64,000 bases of DNA from Verrucomicrobiota bacterium (GTDB lineage Bacteria; Verrucomicrobiota; Verrucomicrobiia; Opitutales; Opitutaceae), in NCBI GenBank assembly GCA_014584295.1, contig JACTNC010000063.1:1-64000 (forward strand), given 5' to 3'. The notes beneath the pieces were generated by a model. The model was not told the DNA's origin, made no database searches, and saw only the letters and a program-made list of their open reading frames with translations. The position numbers were made by a program, and so were the translations under genes. This document shows positions 52,815 through 61,032 of this stretch, in pieces (the first letter of the stretch is position 1; each line of letters starts with the position of its first letter).

Positions 52815-52982
52815 AGGCCGCGGACCTTGCCCGCTGACAGCACGTGGATCAAGCACCTGCTCGCGCTCCGCCCGATTCGAGGCGCAAGCGACTCCAGCAG
52901 CGGCGCCTACGCCACCTCCGAGCCTGTCTGCCATTGCCGACGACTGCCCTTGCCAGGTACGCCGAAAGACGCCACTGGAGAC

Positions 52983-53408
52983 ATGATGTCCAAAGGCAGC
53001 CCTATTCCCGTAGTCTGTGCACTCATCGAACGGGATGGCCGCGTGCTCATCGCCCAACGCCCCGCCCACAAACATCTCGGCCTCCTCTGGGAATTTCCCG
53101 GCGGCAAAGTCGAACCCGGTGAGGACCCCTCCCATGCGCTCAAGCGCGAGATCCGCGAGGAATTGGGATGCGATATCGACCTCGTGCACACCCTGCCCAC
53201 CCAACCCTTCACCTATGAAACAGTCGCCATCTCTCTGAAACCTTTCGTGGCAAAGCTATCCCCCGGCAGCCCGCCACCAGCACCTCGCGAACACCTCACC
53301 ATCGCCTGGGAATCCCCGGCAGATCTTCCCTCGCGGCGCCTTGCCCCCGCCGACCTGCCCGTGCTCCGCAACTACCTTGATTGGTTGGCACTTGGGCGCC
53401 CAGACTGA
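52983..53408 (+). CDS. NUDIX hydrolase, MutT-like (8-oxo-dGTP diphosphatase type)
   Basis: The 141-residue product contains a complete Nudix box (GGKVEPGEDPSHALKREIREELGCD) with the REELG core. The preceding LIAQRPAHKHLGLLWEFPGG is typical of MutT/CTP-pyrophosphohydrolases that clean oxidised nucleotides. The C-terminal end (WESPADLPSRRLAPADLPVLRNYLDWL) also fits MutT. Two adjacent ATG codons (52983, 52986) are possible starts; the frame is open upstream but not conserved-looking. It precedes the tmRNA gene by 195 bases. Confidence 0.92.
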   Translation: MMSKGSPIPVVCALIERDGRVLIAQRPAHKHLGLLWEFPGGKVEPGEDPSHALKREIREELGCDIDLVHTLPTQPFTYETVAISLKPFVAKLSPGSPPPAPREHLTIAWESPADLPSRRLAPADLPVLRNYLDWLALGRPD

Positions 53409-53603
53409 TCTTTTTGTGTCGACCCATAACCGGCAGGATCCCACCCCAAGATTTCTGACAGTAGCCACATAGCTATGGGTTGTCACCAAATGGGCTCGAA
53501 AACAGTCCCCACTTGCTTTCGCTGCGCCCCCGATTACGGTCCTCCCCTTGTTCTTTGAGTCGGCGCCCGAAACGGTAACGCCTAGACTCTCCCAAGATTT
53601 TCT

Positions 53604-53957
53604 GGGGGTGTTCTGGATTCTACCCTTGGTTGGAGCGCTCCGCTGCCTGTCGAGAGCCGTGGGACTCTCGTAAATCCCCCCGCGAAAACAATAAATGGCA
53701 ACATCGAAGAAATGCCCCTGGCTGCTTAATTGACAGCCACGTGCGCCCGGCGACGCCTGCTGGCCGGATCGCACGTCGACAGCAGGCATAGTCTGTGTGG
53801 CCGTCTCTGACGCACAGACCGTATCTTCATCCAGAGTCTAGCCGACGACGCGCGCGTGCCGTCACCTGTCGAAGGCGAATCCCAATCGGCACTACACAAG
53901 TAGACGCGGATCGTGAAGGCCAGGGGCACCCGGGTTCAACTCCCGGCACCTCCACCA
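53604..53957 (+). ncRNA. ssrA: transfer-messenger RNA (tmRNA)
   Basis: The 5' end GGGGGTGTTCTGGATTC is the classic tmRNA opening, and the 3' end GGGTTCAACTCCCGGCACCTCCACCA is its T arm and acceptor. GGGGGTG pairs with CACCTCC to close the acceptor stem, with discriminator A and an encoded CCA. The tag reading frame runs from GCG at 53682 to TAA at 53727-53729 and encodes AKTINGNIEEMPLAA, ending in the LAA degron seen in nearly all tags. The 354-base length is normal for the one-piece form. It rescues stalled ribosomes with SmpB, whose gene is not in the window. Confidence 0.95.
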
Positions 53958-54347
53958 ATTTGTCTAGAGACCTACCTCGGTTCAAACTTTTCTGCATTCA
54001 ACGCGAGCGCTGAAATCGAGCTGAGCTTCGTACCTCGGGCGCAGCCGTTGGCGAAGTATGGCTGTAGCATGGCTCAAACCAGCGCGGTAATACGTGTAAC
54101 CTCGACCTTTCGCTACGGGTTGATTGGCACATCCAACCTCGCCGCGACGAGCAGCACGGCAAATCCAATTCAGGCTTGCCCAACATGGCGCGAAGCTCTG
54201 AAGGAGGTCGTATGGCTGCTGGTGCACAATGAAATCGAATCTTCGGTTTCCGGTCAGCTGTGCACAGTTCTGTGAATCCGAGATCGCGCGGACGACGAAG
54301 CGGCCTCAAACTACAAACCATACGATCTGACCGCTTTCGGATTTCCC
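53958..54347. other. gene-poor segment after the tmRNA gene
   Basis: About 390 bases between the tmRNA 3' end and the DUF5615 gene. Short open frames exist on both strands but none has convincing coding character or a recognisable product. By eye the sequence is less GC-rich than the flanking core genes, in keeping with an accessory segment at an ssrA 3' end. Confidence 0.55.
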
Positions 54348-54680
54348 TCAGGATAAGATCAGCAGACTCTGAAGTGGCTCCATTCCAAAAGCGTGAACCT
54401 CGACTGATCGATCTCGAAGTAGCGTCTCAATCCGGCTGGTCGGACAGTTCCCGACCCGAAGCCAAATCACTTTGGGAGGTGCACCAAAGAACAGACTTCG
54501 CTGATGAAAATCGGAGTCCTTGGAAACTATCGTAAAGCCATGTTCTCTTGCGTGAAGCCAAACAAGGTCGTCATCTGCCCGCATCAATCCGAGATTCTTT
54601 AGATGGCCACTCTCGGGAAACAAATCTGCAAGGGCTCCGACCAGATCACTCGAGAGATTCTGATCAAAAAGGAGTTTCAT
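54348..54680 (-). CDS. DUF5615 PIN-like toxin of a type II toxin-antitoxin pair
   Basis: The 110-residue product begins MKLLFDQNLSSDLVGALADLFP and contains LGLMRADDDLVWLHAREHGFTIVSKDSDF, both conserved in DUF5615 PIN-like proteins. The acidic residues in LFDQN and SKDSDF correspond to the metal-binding set of PIN nucleases. It is coupled by a four-base overlap (ATGA, 54677-54680) to the DUF433 gene before it, the standard antitoxin-toxin order. It probably cleaves RNA when freed from the antitoxin. The nearby tmRNA gene makes this a likely acquired module. Confidence 0.88.
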   Translation of the reverse strand: MKLLFDQNLSSDLVGALADLFPESGHLKNLGLMRADDDLVWLHAREHGFTIVSKDSDFHQRSLFFGAPPKVIWLRVGNCPTSRIETLLRDRSVEVHAFGMEPLQSLLILS

Positions 54681-54901
54681 CCGCCGACCACGGCCAGGCG
54701 TCGTTCACGATCCGCAGCGAAAGCAAGGCATGCCCGAATGTCTTCTTCGGTCAATTCGGGAAAATCAGCGAGAATGGCCGGAACGCTCATTCCTCCAGCG
54801 AGATACTCGAGCACGTCGGTAACGGTGATTCGCATGCCACGGACACATGGCTTACCGCTGCGCTTTCCCGCCTCAATCGTGATAATCTTGCGGTAGTCCA
54901 T
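54677..54901 (-). CDS. DUF433 antitoxin
   Basis: The 74-residue product starts MDYRKIITIEAGKRSGKPCVRG and continues MRITVTDVLEYLAGGMSVPAILADFPELTEEDIRACLAFAADRE, a typical DUF433 winged-helix antitoxin. Such proteins bind DNA and neutralise DUF5615 partners. ATG 54901 is used; a GTG five codons upstream is possible. The stop overlaps the toxin start. Autoregulation of the pair is expected for the family. Confidence 0.9.
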   Translation of the reverse strand: MDYRKIITIEAGKRSGKPCVRGMRITVTDVLEYLAGGMSVPAILADFPELTEEDIRACLAFAADRERRLAVVGG

Positions 54902-54968
54902 GCCTACAGAATGCACCGTACAATAGACGCGGTCAAGGCAGCGCTTCCATCCCTTTTCATTTGAGCAC

Positions 54969-55040
54969 TGAGGTGGTCCCCATGCGTTGGACAGCGGATC
55001 GAGGGAAACAAGTTAAGACGGACGCATGGGGACCACCTCA
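54969..55040. mobile_element. 72-bp element with perfect 19-bp terminal inverted repeats (MITE-like)
   Basis: TGAGGTGGTCCCCATGCGT at 54969-54987 is repeated as its exact reverse complement at 55022-55040, with 34 bases between. There is no coding capacity and no clear target duplication. The left and right ends sit directly against a truncated small ORF (55041-55101). It could be a miniature inverted-repeat element or the fused ends of an insertion sequence that lost its transposase; I cannot name the family. Confidence 0.75.
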
Positions 55041-55101
55041 CCAAGCCCAGCGTGAATAGCGGCACCGCTATCCTCAGCACGAGGTCCCAATTAATGTTCA
55101 T
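55041..55101 (-). pseudogene. truncated start of a small membrane-protein gene
   Basis: ATG at 55101 begins MNINWDLVLRIAVPLFTLGL, a hydrophobic N-terminus like that of many small bacterial membrane proteins. The frame then enters the 72-bp inverted-repeat element, after which only unrelated codons and a stop follow. No continuation of a membrane protein is seen beyond the element, so the rest of the gene appears lost. Identity is inference from 20 residues. Confidence 0.4.
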
Positions 55102-55149
55102 CGTTCAGTTCGCCCAACGTCTAAGATGAGCGTTGGCTCTGGCGCGTTG

Positions 55150-55409
55150 TTAGCCTTTTTTGGTGAGCCGGTCGTATTCTTTGTGATCACCTATCCAAAA
55201 CCAAACAAAGTCGCCCCACTCTTAGCCGATAATGCCCGAATACCATCATTGACTCGAGCTGACCAACACTTGCCAACCTTCTTGAAGTGAAGGGACGGAT
55301 GAGACGGATTCTCTTTCAGTAAAGCGTACTGTTTGTCGGCGAGTGCACGAACATCCTCAGGCAACGTGTGATAGCAGTCCCAAAAACGCGACGATGTGAA
55401 ATGATTCAC
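55150..55409 (-). pseudogene. RelE/ParE-type toxin with a one-base frameshift
   Basis: The GTG start at 55409 overlaps the antitoxin stop. The product begins MNHFTSSRFWDCYHTLPEDV and contains KENPSHPSLHFKKVG and WSARVNDGIRAL, like RelE-superfamily toxins of about 85-90 residues. The frame ends early at residue 72 (ATLFGFG, stop at 55191-55193). One extra base in the A4 run at 55197-55200 would restore WIGDHKEYDRLTKKG and a stop at 55150-55152, giving 86 residues. That C-terminus is exactly what the family has. Either the toxin is inactivated or the run is a sequencing or assembly error. Confidence 0.82.
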
Positions 55410-55585
55410 AATTTACGGGTCTTTCCGGCCCGATGTTCCCGAAGAGCTTCTTCAGCAAATCCATCCAGCTTGCCGGACGCGGCGTCTCGCTCGATGTCGC
55501 GATCCCAAAGCCACGCGCGAATCTCCGCCACTTCAGCGTCCGAGAGCTTTTCGATTGCTCGCTCAATTTCCTGCACGGTGCTCAT
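55406..55585 (-). CDS. short antitoxin of the RelE-type pair
   Basis: A 59-residue frame from ATG 55585 to TGA 55406 reads MSTVQEIERAIEKLSDAEVA, then EIRAWLWDRDIERDAASGKL, then DGFAEEALREHRAGKTRKL. The pattern (MSTVxEIExAIxxL...IERDxxSGKLDxLxEEALxExxxGxTRxL) is that of the addiction-module antitoxins commonly encoded before RelE-like toxins. It overlaps the toxin start by four bases (GTGA). The short length makes it easy to miss. It may persist although its toxin is frameshifted. Confidence 0.88.
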   Translation of the reverse strand: MSTVQEIERAIEKLSDAEVAEIRAWLWDRDIERDAASGKLDGFAEEALREHRAGKTRKL

Positions 55586-55919
55586 GTTTGAATCTTACGC
55601 CTCTCCGCTGCGGCTGCAAGTCACGCTTTTTGCGGATAACGTCAAAGGTCAGCCACGCCTACGGCTGGCGCGGCTCCTGCGCAGCAGGAGACGTGACAGA
55701 CGTGGGCGTTGGCCCTAGGGCTCCATCAATCGTTGCAGGGCGACAAGAAAGGGCCAGGTTGTGGGGCTTGTACTCTGGTGCTTTTTTCCTAATCCGAGCG
55801 GAAACGAGATGTTACCGATTGTTGAATCGTAGATTTTGCCGAATCGGGATCACAGCGATTCTTGTCGGGGGGGATTGAACTGGGATCGTGATTTGTGACC
55901 CAAATTGCCGAGGCAGGTC
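55586..55919. other. intergenic segment with a strong hairpin
   Basis: No gene is recognised. A perfect hairpin CTCCTGC-GCA-GCAGGAG lies at 55674-55690, and an imperfect one (CAGCC/GGCTG) just before it, in a structured stretch of about 90 bases (55625-55715). It lacks a T-tract. Composition is mixed, and this marks the right boundary of the accessory segment before the FGGY kinase gene. Confidence 0.5.
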
Positions 55920-57245
55920 TCAATCCTTCGGGCCTGATCCCGTGCCGCTCGGATACACCACCCGCTTCGGTCGGATCATCTTGTTGATGGCGTAGTCCAG
56001 GCTTTCATGGATTCCGCTGCCTACCGCGGCCAACACTGCGGCACCGAGGCATGCGGGTTCGGGTGAGGTCGACAGTACAGGCAACCCGAGCACGTCGGCT
56101 TTCATCTGCAGGGAGACCAAGCTGCGCGCGCCCCCGCCGGTCGCTGCAACGCTTGAAAAACGACTTCCGGGCGAAGTCTTTTCCAGCAGCGCCTTTTCCG
56201 TCGCCGCAATTTCCCGCAGGTGCCGCATCAGCGGTTCCCGATGCGCGTCATATCGCGCTCGGTCGCCCTCTTCCAAGCCGGCCATCAATTCGCCTACTGT
56301 TGAATCCGGTGCAAATCGCCTCTGGTACTCCTCGAGTCTTCCCGCGCCGTTTGCATCGTAGGCAAGGGCATAGTACCTCAATCGCCCGGGATGCGGACCC
56401 CAAATGCAGTCGGGCATCGGCACGATCTCATCCTTGAGGACCATCGCCGCCAGCACCGTGCCGCTCGAGAGCGACGCCTCTACCTGCACACCGAGCCCCG
56501 AGCCAATCGCCGCGGCATGATGGTCCAACGCACCCGCCGCAACCTGCGTCCCTGCCTCAAGCTGGAAAAATGTCGCCGCTTCGGAAGTCAGCTTGCCCGC
56601 ACTCGAACCCGGCAGCAGGGGCACCGACAATTGCGACGCATCCAGTCCAAATTTGTCCAGCGCGGGTTTCCACCATTCCCGACCGGTCAGATCATACAGT
56701 CCGGTCAGCGCAGCGGTGCTCGCATCCCCCACCCGCTCGCCCGTGAGAAAAAAAACAAGGTAGTCACTGACGGTCATGACCGACCGACACCGCCGCCACA
56801 GCTCCGGAGAGTGACGCATCATCCACAACACCTTCGCCGGGGCGCTTTCGGGGGCCAGTTCCCAAAGTCCCGTGCGTCTGCGTCGCTCTTCAGACGAACC
56901 GAAATCCCGCAGTTCCTCAGCGAGCGCCTGCGCCCGAAGGTCATGCCAGAATATCAGCGGAGTGATGGGCTGACCGCGCTCATCGAGAAGGACGAACGTA
57001 TTGGCCTGCGATCCGTACGAAATCGCCTTAATCTCCGAAGCCACAGAACCGCTTTCGCGGAGCGCGGCGCCCACCGCCTCGCGCAGATGCTGGAGAAACT
57101 CCGCCACATCCAGTTCCTTCCATCCAGGCCGAGGCTCACGCACTCCCGTGGACACACGACCCATTCCGCGGAGTGTCCCGGAGTCATCAAACACGCCCGC
57201 TTTCAGATAGGACGTGCCAAGATCGATGCCAAGCAACAAGGCCAT
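55920..57245 (-). CDS. FGGY-family carbohydrate kinase
   Basis: The 441-residue product has the FGGY N-terminal ATPase fold (LLLGIDLGTSYLKAGVFDDSG), AISYGSQANTFVLLDERGQPITPLIFWHDLRA, and the catalytic-Asp region AAGALDHHAAAIGSGLGV. The C-terminal ATP-binding loop is VAATGGGARSLVSLQMKADVLGLPVLSTSPEPACLGAAVLA. It phosphorylates a sugar or polyol; xylulokinase is the closest look but the substrate is not certain. The ceramidase-like gene lies 14 bases upstream on the same strand, so the two form a pair. Confidence 0.92.
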   Translation of the reverse strand: MALLLGIDLGTSYLKAGVFDDSGTLRGMGRVSTGVREPRPGWKELDVAEFLQHLREAVGAALRESGSVASEIKAISYGSQANTFVLLDERGQPITPLIFWHDLRAQALAEELRDFGSSEERRRRTGLWELAPESAPAKVLWMMRHSPELWRRCRSVMTVSDYLVFFLTGERVGDASTAALTGLYDLTGREWWKPALDKFGLDASQLSVPLLPGSSAGKLTSEAATFFQLEAGTQVAAGALDHHAAAIGSGLGVQVEASLSSGTVLAAMVLKDEIVPMPDCIWGPHPGRLRYYALAYDANGAGRLEEYQRRFAPDSTVGELMAGLEEGDRARYDAHREPLMRHLREIAATEKALLEKTSPGSRFSSVAATGGGARSLVSLQMKADVLGLPVLSTSPEPACLGAAVLAAVGSGIHESLDYAINKMIRPKRVVYPSGTGSGPKD

Positions 57246-57259
57246 GTACGGCAGTTGTG

Positions 57260-58606
57260 CTACCGACCGCTTGCAATCAGGTCGAGCGTTGCCTCGACAA
57301 AGCGCGGTCCGTTCTCAACCGAGAAAACCGCATTGGTCGCCTCGTAATAGGCCTTCTCGACCGCCTCGGGCGTTGCGATGTAACCCTGCAACTGGCCGTT
57401 CGCCAGAGTTACGATATAGGTGCCGACAGGGGCCCGCGCCTTCAAGGCCAGCGCGTGCTCGACAAAGAATTCTCCCGGCCACCCCACAAAGCGCCAGTTC
57501 CCAATCTGGATCACCTGGATCTCCGCGGGCGACGCCGAGCGCACCGCTTCCGCCAGACGTCCATCGACGGCGGTCTCTGCAAGCAGCGCCGTTTTCTCTG
57601 CGCCAAAGACGTCGCATTCCGCGGTCCTCACCGCCTGTCGGGGAGCCTTCGCCTCACGCAGTTCCTCATAAACCTTCCGGCTGCGCGCCAACCCATCCTT
57701 TGCCTCTTGTACAGAGGGGAATGTTCGCGGCCTGACCTCGAGCCAGCTTCGTTTTCCCCGAACGAGGCCCACCGGACGGCAGGAAATGCCTTCGATCGCG
57801 GTCGCAATGCACCGGCCAAGGTTTTCGCCGATGCGCTGGGCCTCGGCAAAGGTGTTGGCCTTCGTGACATGACGCGGACTCTGGTCTCCCGCCGCTCCAA
57901 GGTGATAAATCACCGGACACGATTCTCCGAGGACATTTGCTCGCAGCCAGCGTCGAGTAAACCCGGGAAAGTCGGCGCTGATCAGGGTCGAGTCCTCATG
58001 CAACACCGTCGGATGCATGCCGTAGATCAGCATGCACGCGAGGGGCCTTTCGCTCGCACACGAACGCACCAGCAGCACCGGCACCTCCGGATCCGCAGGA
58101 CCCTGGGGGTCATGACGATTCGTCCCCACTCCCTCGGCCCGCGCCAGGCCGAGCCCGAGGACAGCCTTCTCCGCATTGCCGACGGCGCTGCGTGCGGCCA
58201 GAACCATGCGATCGGCCAGCCATTCCAGGTACCGGGAATCCGCTTTCGGCACGACCGAATCCGCGGCATTCGTCAGATTGTTCGCGACAACCGGACCCGA
58301 ATGCGTGTGCGTCGCCGAAATCATCACTGCCTCAGGCGGTATCCCGGTTGCCGCCATGATGCGCTGGCGCACCATGCCCACATAGTCGCGGTCAAAAAAG
58401 ATCAGGTCGTTCGCAAGGAAGAGCACCTGCCCCTCTCCAGACCGCAGATAGAGCGCCGCACACTCCAATGCATCGTGCACCCCCGTGCTGTTCCTCGGCA
58501 CGTGCGGGTAACCGTAGAGAAAGACACTCCCACCCGGTGTGATATCCACCACGGCGGCACCTGCGAGGACAGTTGAAGAAGCTCCCGCGATTTCAGACTT
58601 GGGCAT
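57260..58606 (-). CDS. neutral/alkaline ceramidase N-domain-like protein
   Basis: The 448-residue product has the ceramidase N-terminal domain signatures AAVVDITPGGSVFLYGY, ISATHTHSGPVV (zinc-binding HTHSG) and YHLGAAGDQSPRHV. GMHPTVLHEDSTLISADFPGF also fits. There is no signal peptide, unlike true secreted ceramidases. Many such proteins in Verrucomicrobia and Planctomycetes are annotated only by this domain and sit in sugar-use loci. Here an FGGY kinase follows after 14 bases, and a role in hydrolysing a glyco-conjugate or amide is possible but unproven. Confidence 0.88.
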   Translation of the reverse strand: MPKSEIAGASSTVLAGAAVVDITPGGSVFLYGYPHVPRNSTGVHDALECAALYLRSGEGQVLFLANDLIFFDRDYVGMVRQRIMAATGIPPEAVMISATHTHSGPVVANNLTNAADSVVPKADSRYLEWLADRMVLAARSAVGNAEKAVLGLGLARAEGVGTNRHDPQGPADPEVPVLLVRSCASERPLACMLIYGMHPTVLHEDSTLISADFPGFTRRWLRANVLGESCPVIYHLGAAGDQSPRHVTKANTFAEAQRIGENLGRCIATAIEGISCRPVGLVRGKRSWLEVRPRTFPSVQEAKDGLARSRKVYEELREAKAPRQAVRTAECDVFGAEKTALLAETAVDGRLAEAVRSASPAEIQVIQIGNWRFVGWPGEFFVEHALALKARAPVGTYIVTLANGQLQGYIATPEAVEKAYYEATNAVFSVENGPRFVEATLDLIASGR

Positions 58607-58858
58607 GGAACGATCAGGAATGGGCTCCGGAGCATGCCGGGCGCGGATGGCAGATCAAATGTTATTTTTTGTTCGTTTCATCCATAAACTCACATCAACA
58701 AACACCTATTCCGATCCGATCAGCGTCCAATTCGGCAGGTGCAACGCCCGGGCAAATCTGGTCAACTCTTCTGCCCACTACTATGGGATGCCCAGGCATG
58801 CGAAATGTGTCATCCTCGCTCCTGTCATTCCTGAAGCACAACCCTCCGCCAACCCTCC

Positions 58859-59686
58859 ATGCGTCCATCCCTCATCCGCTCCCGCCTGCGCGAGAACCGC
58901 GTCGCCCGGTTCATCTGCATGTACTATCCGTCGTCGATGATGCCTCTTCACGCGGCCAAGGCCGGCTTCGATGCCATCTGGCTCGATACCGAGCACAATG
59001 CGTGGGACCGCAGAGAGCTCCAGCGCATCATCATGCTGCACCACCTTGCCAATATCGATTGCATCGTGCGGACGGGCAGTCGCAACAAGAACGAACTCTA
59101 CAGCCTGCTGGAAAACGGCGCGTCCGGCCTCATGGTTCCTTTCGTCAATACGGCCGAGGATGCGACGTTTCTCGTCCAGGCAACCAAGTTTCCGCCCCTG
59201 GGTGATCGGGGGCTCGATGGCGCCGGACTGGACAACGATTTTTACCTCAAAGGCACGAGTGCTTATCCCGCCGACGCCAATCGCGAGCTGTTCCTGATCG
59301 TCCAGATCGAGACGCCCCAGGCTGTCGCCAATGTCGATGCCATTGCAGGAGTGAAGGGCATCGATGGGCTCTTCATCGGACCCGGTGACTTGTCCCTGCG
59401 CCTCGATGCCCCCATGGACTTCAAGCATCCGAAAATGGCGGCAGCGGAGGATGCGGTTGCCGCCGCAGCAGCGCGACACGGCATAGCCTGGGGCCGCCCC
59501 GCCGGCAACGCGGAACAGATCGCCCACATTACAGCCAAGGGCGGGCGGCTCATCAATCACGGCAGTGACTTCGGCGCACTGCTGACCATGATCGCCTCCT
59601 ACGGCAAGACCATGAATGAGACGATTGAAGGCCAGTCCGCCCAACCGCCCGCCAGCCAGCAGGCGCGGGCCGCCGGTGGCTACTGA
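58859..59686 (+). CDS. HpcH/HpaI-type class II aldolase
   Basis: The 275-residue TIM-barrel protein has the family's residues in order: His/Asp in AIWLDTEHNAWD, Arg in IDCIVRTGS, GASGLMVPFVNTAEDA, metal-binding Glu in QIETPQAVANVDAI and Asp in GIDGLFIGPGDLSLRLD. It should cleave a 2-keto-3-deoxy sugar acid or related 4-hydroxy-2-oxo acid to pyruvate plus an aldehyde. It is divergent from the ceramidase-like gene, and convergent with the hydroxyacid oxidase gene. A sugar-acid catabolic role fits the neighbours. Confidence 0.92.
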   Translation: MRPSLIRSRLRENRVARFICMYYPSSMMPLHAAKAGFDAIWLDTEHNAWDRRELQRIIMLHHLANIDCIVRTGSRNKNELYSLLENGASGLMVPFVNTAEDATFLVQATKFPPLGDRGLDGAGLDNDFYLKGTSAYPADANRELFLIVQIETPQAVANVDAIAGVKGIDGLFIGPGDLSLRLDAPMDFKHPKMAAAEDAVAAAAARHGIAWGRPAGNAEQIAHITAKGGRLINHGSDFGALLTMIASYGKTMNETIEGQSAQPPASQQARAAGGY

Positions 59687-59764
59687 CGATCGCACCTCGG
59701 ATTGGGTGGGCGCCCGGGCACCCCACCCTCGCACCAAGAAGTTCGCAGCTTCGCACCCGGACCG

Positions 59765-60916
59765 TCAGTTGCGCACGAGGTGGTTTGGAAAATCGCCCAC
59801 CTTTGCGCATCCGACCTGCTCCATCACCTGCTGGAGCTGACGCTTGAGCATGTGAATCGTGTGTGCGCCTCCGCGACGCCCCAGCGCCCCCACGCCGTAC
59901 ATGAACGTGCGCCCAAGAAACACAAAATCGGCGCCGCTTGCGAGCGCAGCGGCGATGTCCGGCCCCGCGCGATAGCCGCTGTCGGCCATCAGTTTTGTCT
60001 TTCCGTGAAACTTCTCCGCCAGCTCCGCAAGCGGCCGGATGGTGGAGGTACCGGCATCCAGCTGCCGTCCTCCGTGGTTGGAAACAATCATGCCGTCGAC
60101 ACCGAGATCCAGCGCCTTCTGGGCATCCTCCGTGTTGACGATGCCCTTGATTACGAGCTTGCCCTTCCAGAGTTCACGAAGCGCACGAATCTTCTTTTCC
60201 GTGAGGCGGCCTGAGAAGGTGCGATTCATGAAAAGCCCGAGATGGCGCAGGTTGAGCCCCTTTGGTATGTAAGGCTGCATCGTCTTGAACGCCGGAACTC
60301 CCGCCGCGAGCTGCGAAAATGACCAGGTCGGATGCAGGCACATCTGGACGACATTTCGCAGGTTCATCTGCGGCGGGATGGAAAGTCCGTTGCGAATCTC
60401 CTTGGGTCGGTATGCAAACGTCGGCGTATCCGCGAGGATGACCAGCACCTTGCAGCCTGCCGCCGCCGCTCGCTCGAGCAACTTGTCGCGCAACGCGTCC
60501 TCGGCCGGGTGATACAGTTGGAACCAGAAGCGCCCTTTGGTGAGCTGTGCGATTTCCTCAATGCTCGACGTACTCACCGTGCTCAGGATGAAGGGGATGT
60601 TCCCCTCCACCGCCGCCTCGGCAAGATACTCGGCGGATCGCGGCCAGATCAGTCCCTGGAGCCCGATTGGCGCAATGCCAAAGGGGGCGGCATAGGTTTC
60701 GCCATAAAGCTCCGTCTCCATGGTCGCTCCCGGGTAATCCCGCAGGTAGTACGGACGGAGGCGCACTTCGCGGATCTCATCGGTATTGCGCCGCAGGTTG
60801 ATCTCGGAGAAACAGCCGCCATCGAGATACTCGAACGCAAATCGAGGAATGCGACGACGCGCCTTGTCACGAAGCAATTCGGTTGAGGGGACCTCGGAGT
60901 CAAAAATCTCGGCCAT
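59765..60916 (-). CDS. FMN-dependent alpha-hydroxy-acid oxidizing enzyme
   Basis: The 383-residue product is a (S)-2-hydroxy-acid oxidase/dehydrogenase. It has AAPFGIAPIGLQGLIWP, the FMN-binding LSTVSTSSIEEIA and FWFQLYHPAEDAL, active-site VSNHGGRQLDAG (catalytic His and Arg), and DSGYRAGPDIAAALASGADFVFLGRTFMYG for phosphate binding. It could act on lactate, glycolate or mandelate-like acids, matching the aldolase's possible products. ATG 60916 is preferred over an in-frame TTG five codons upstream. Convergent with the aldolase gene. Confidence 0.93.
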   Translation of the reverse strand: MAEIFDSEVPSTELLRDKARRRIPRFAFEYLDGGCFSEINLRRNTDEIREVRLRPYYLRDYPGATMETELYGETYAAPFGIAPIGLQGLIWPRSAEYLAEAAVEGNIPFILSTVSTSSIEEIAQLTKGRFWFQLYHPAEDALRDKLLERAAAAGCKVLVILADTPTFAYRPKEIRNGLSIPPQMNLRNVVQMCLHPTWSFSQLAAGVPAFKTMQPYIPKGLNLRHLGLFMNRTFSGRLTEKKIRALRELWKGKLVIKGIVNTEDAQKALDLGVDGMIVSNHGGRQLDAGTSTIRPLAELAEKFHGKTKLMADSGYRAGPDIAAALASGADFVFLGRTFMYGVGALGRRGGAHTIHMLKRQLQQVMEQVGCAKVGDFPNHLVRN

Positions 60917-61032
60917 GGTCCCGATAGCCAAGTCCCGCGCTTTCGAGACTGCAAGCTGCCGAATTGATCTGAATCAACAGGATCGCATTATCCGGGAACC
61001 CTCATTGTCCGCGGGCCGCGATCCCGTCGCCG

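Noticed and set aside
53256-53789. 177-codon open frame overlapping the tmRNA gene
   Set aside because: The region is a structured RNA (tmRNA) plus the NUDIX 3' end. The translation looks random.
55112-55155. Integron attC-like sequence (GCCCAAC...GCGTTGGC...GTTAGCC) next to the toxin gene
   Set aside because: The R'-like sites read GTTGGCT or GTTAGCC and do not fit GTTRRRY, and no integrase or repeat array is seen. The resemblance is too weak to call.
59704-59728. GGGTGGG/CCCACCC hairpin between convergent aldolase and oxidase genes, considered as a terminator
   Set aside because: It has no T-tract on either strand and a G/C-rich loop, so a terminator call is not supported.
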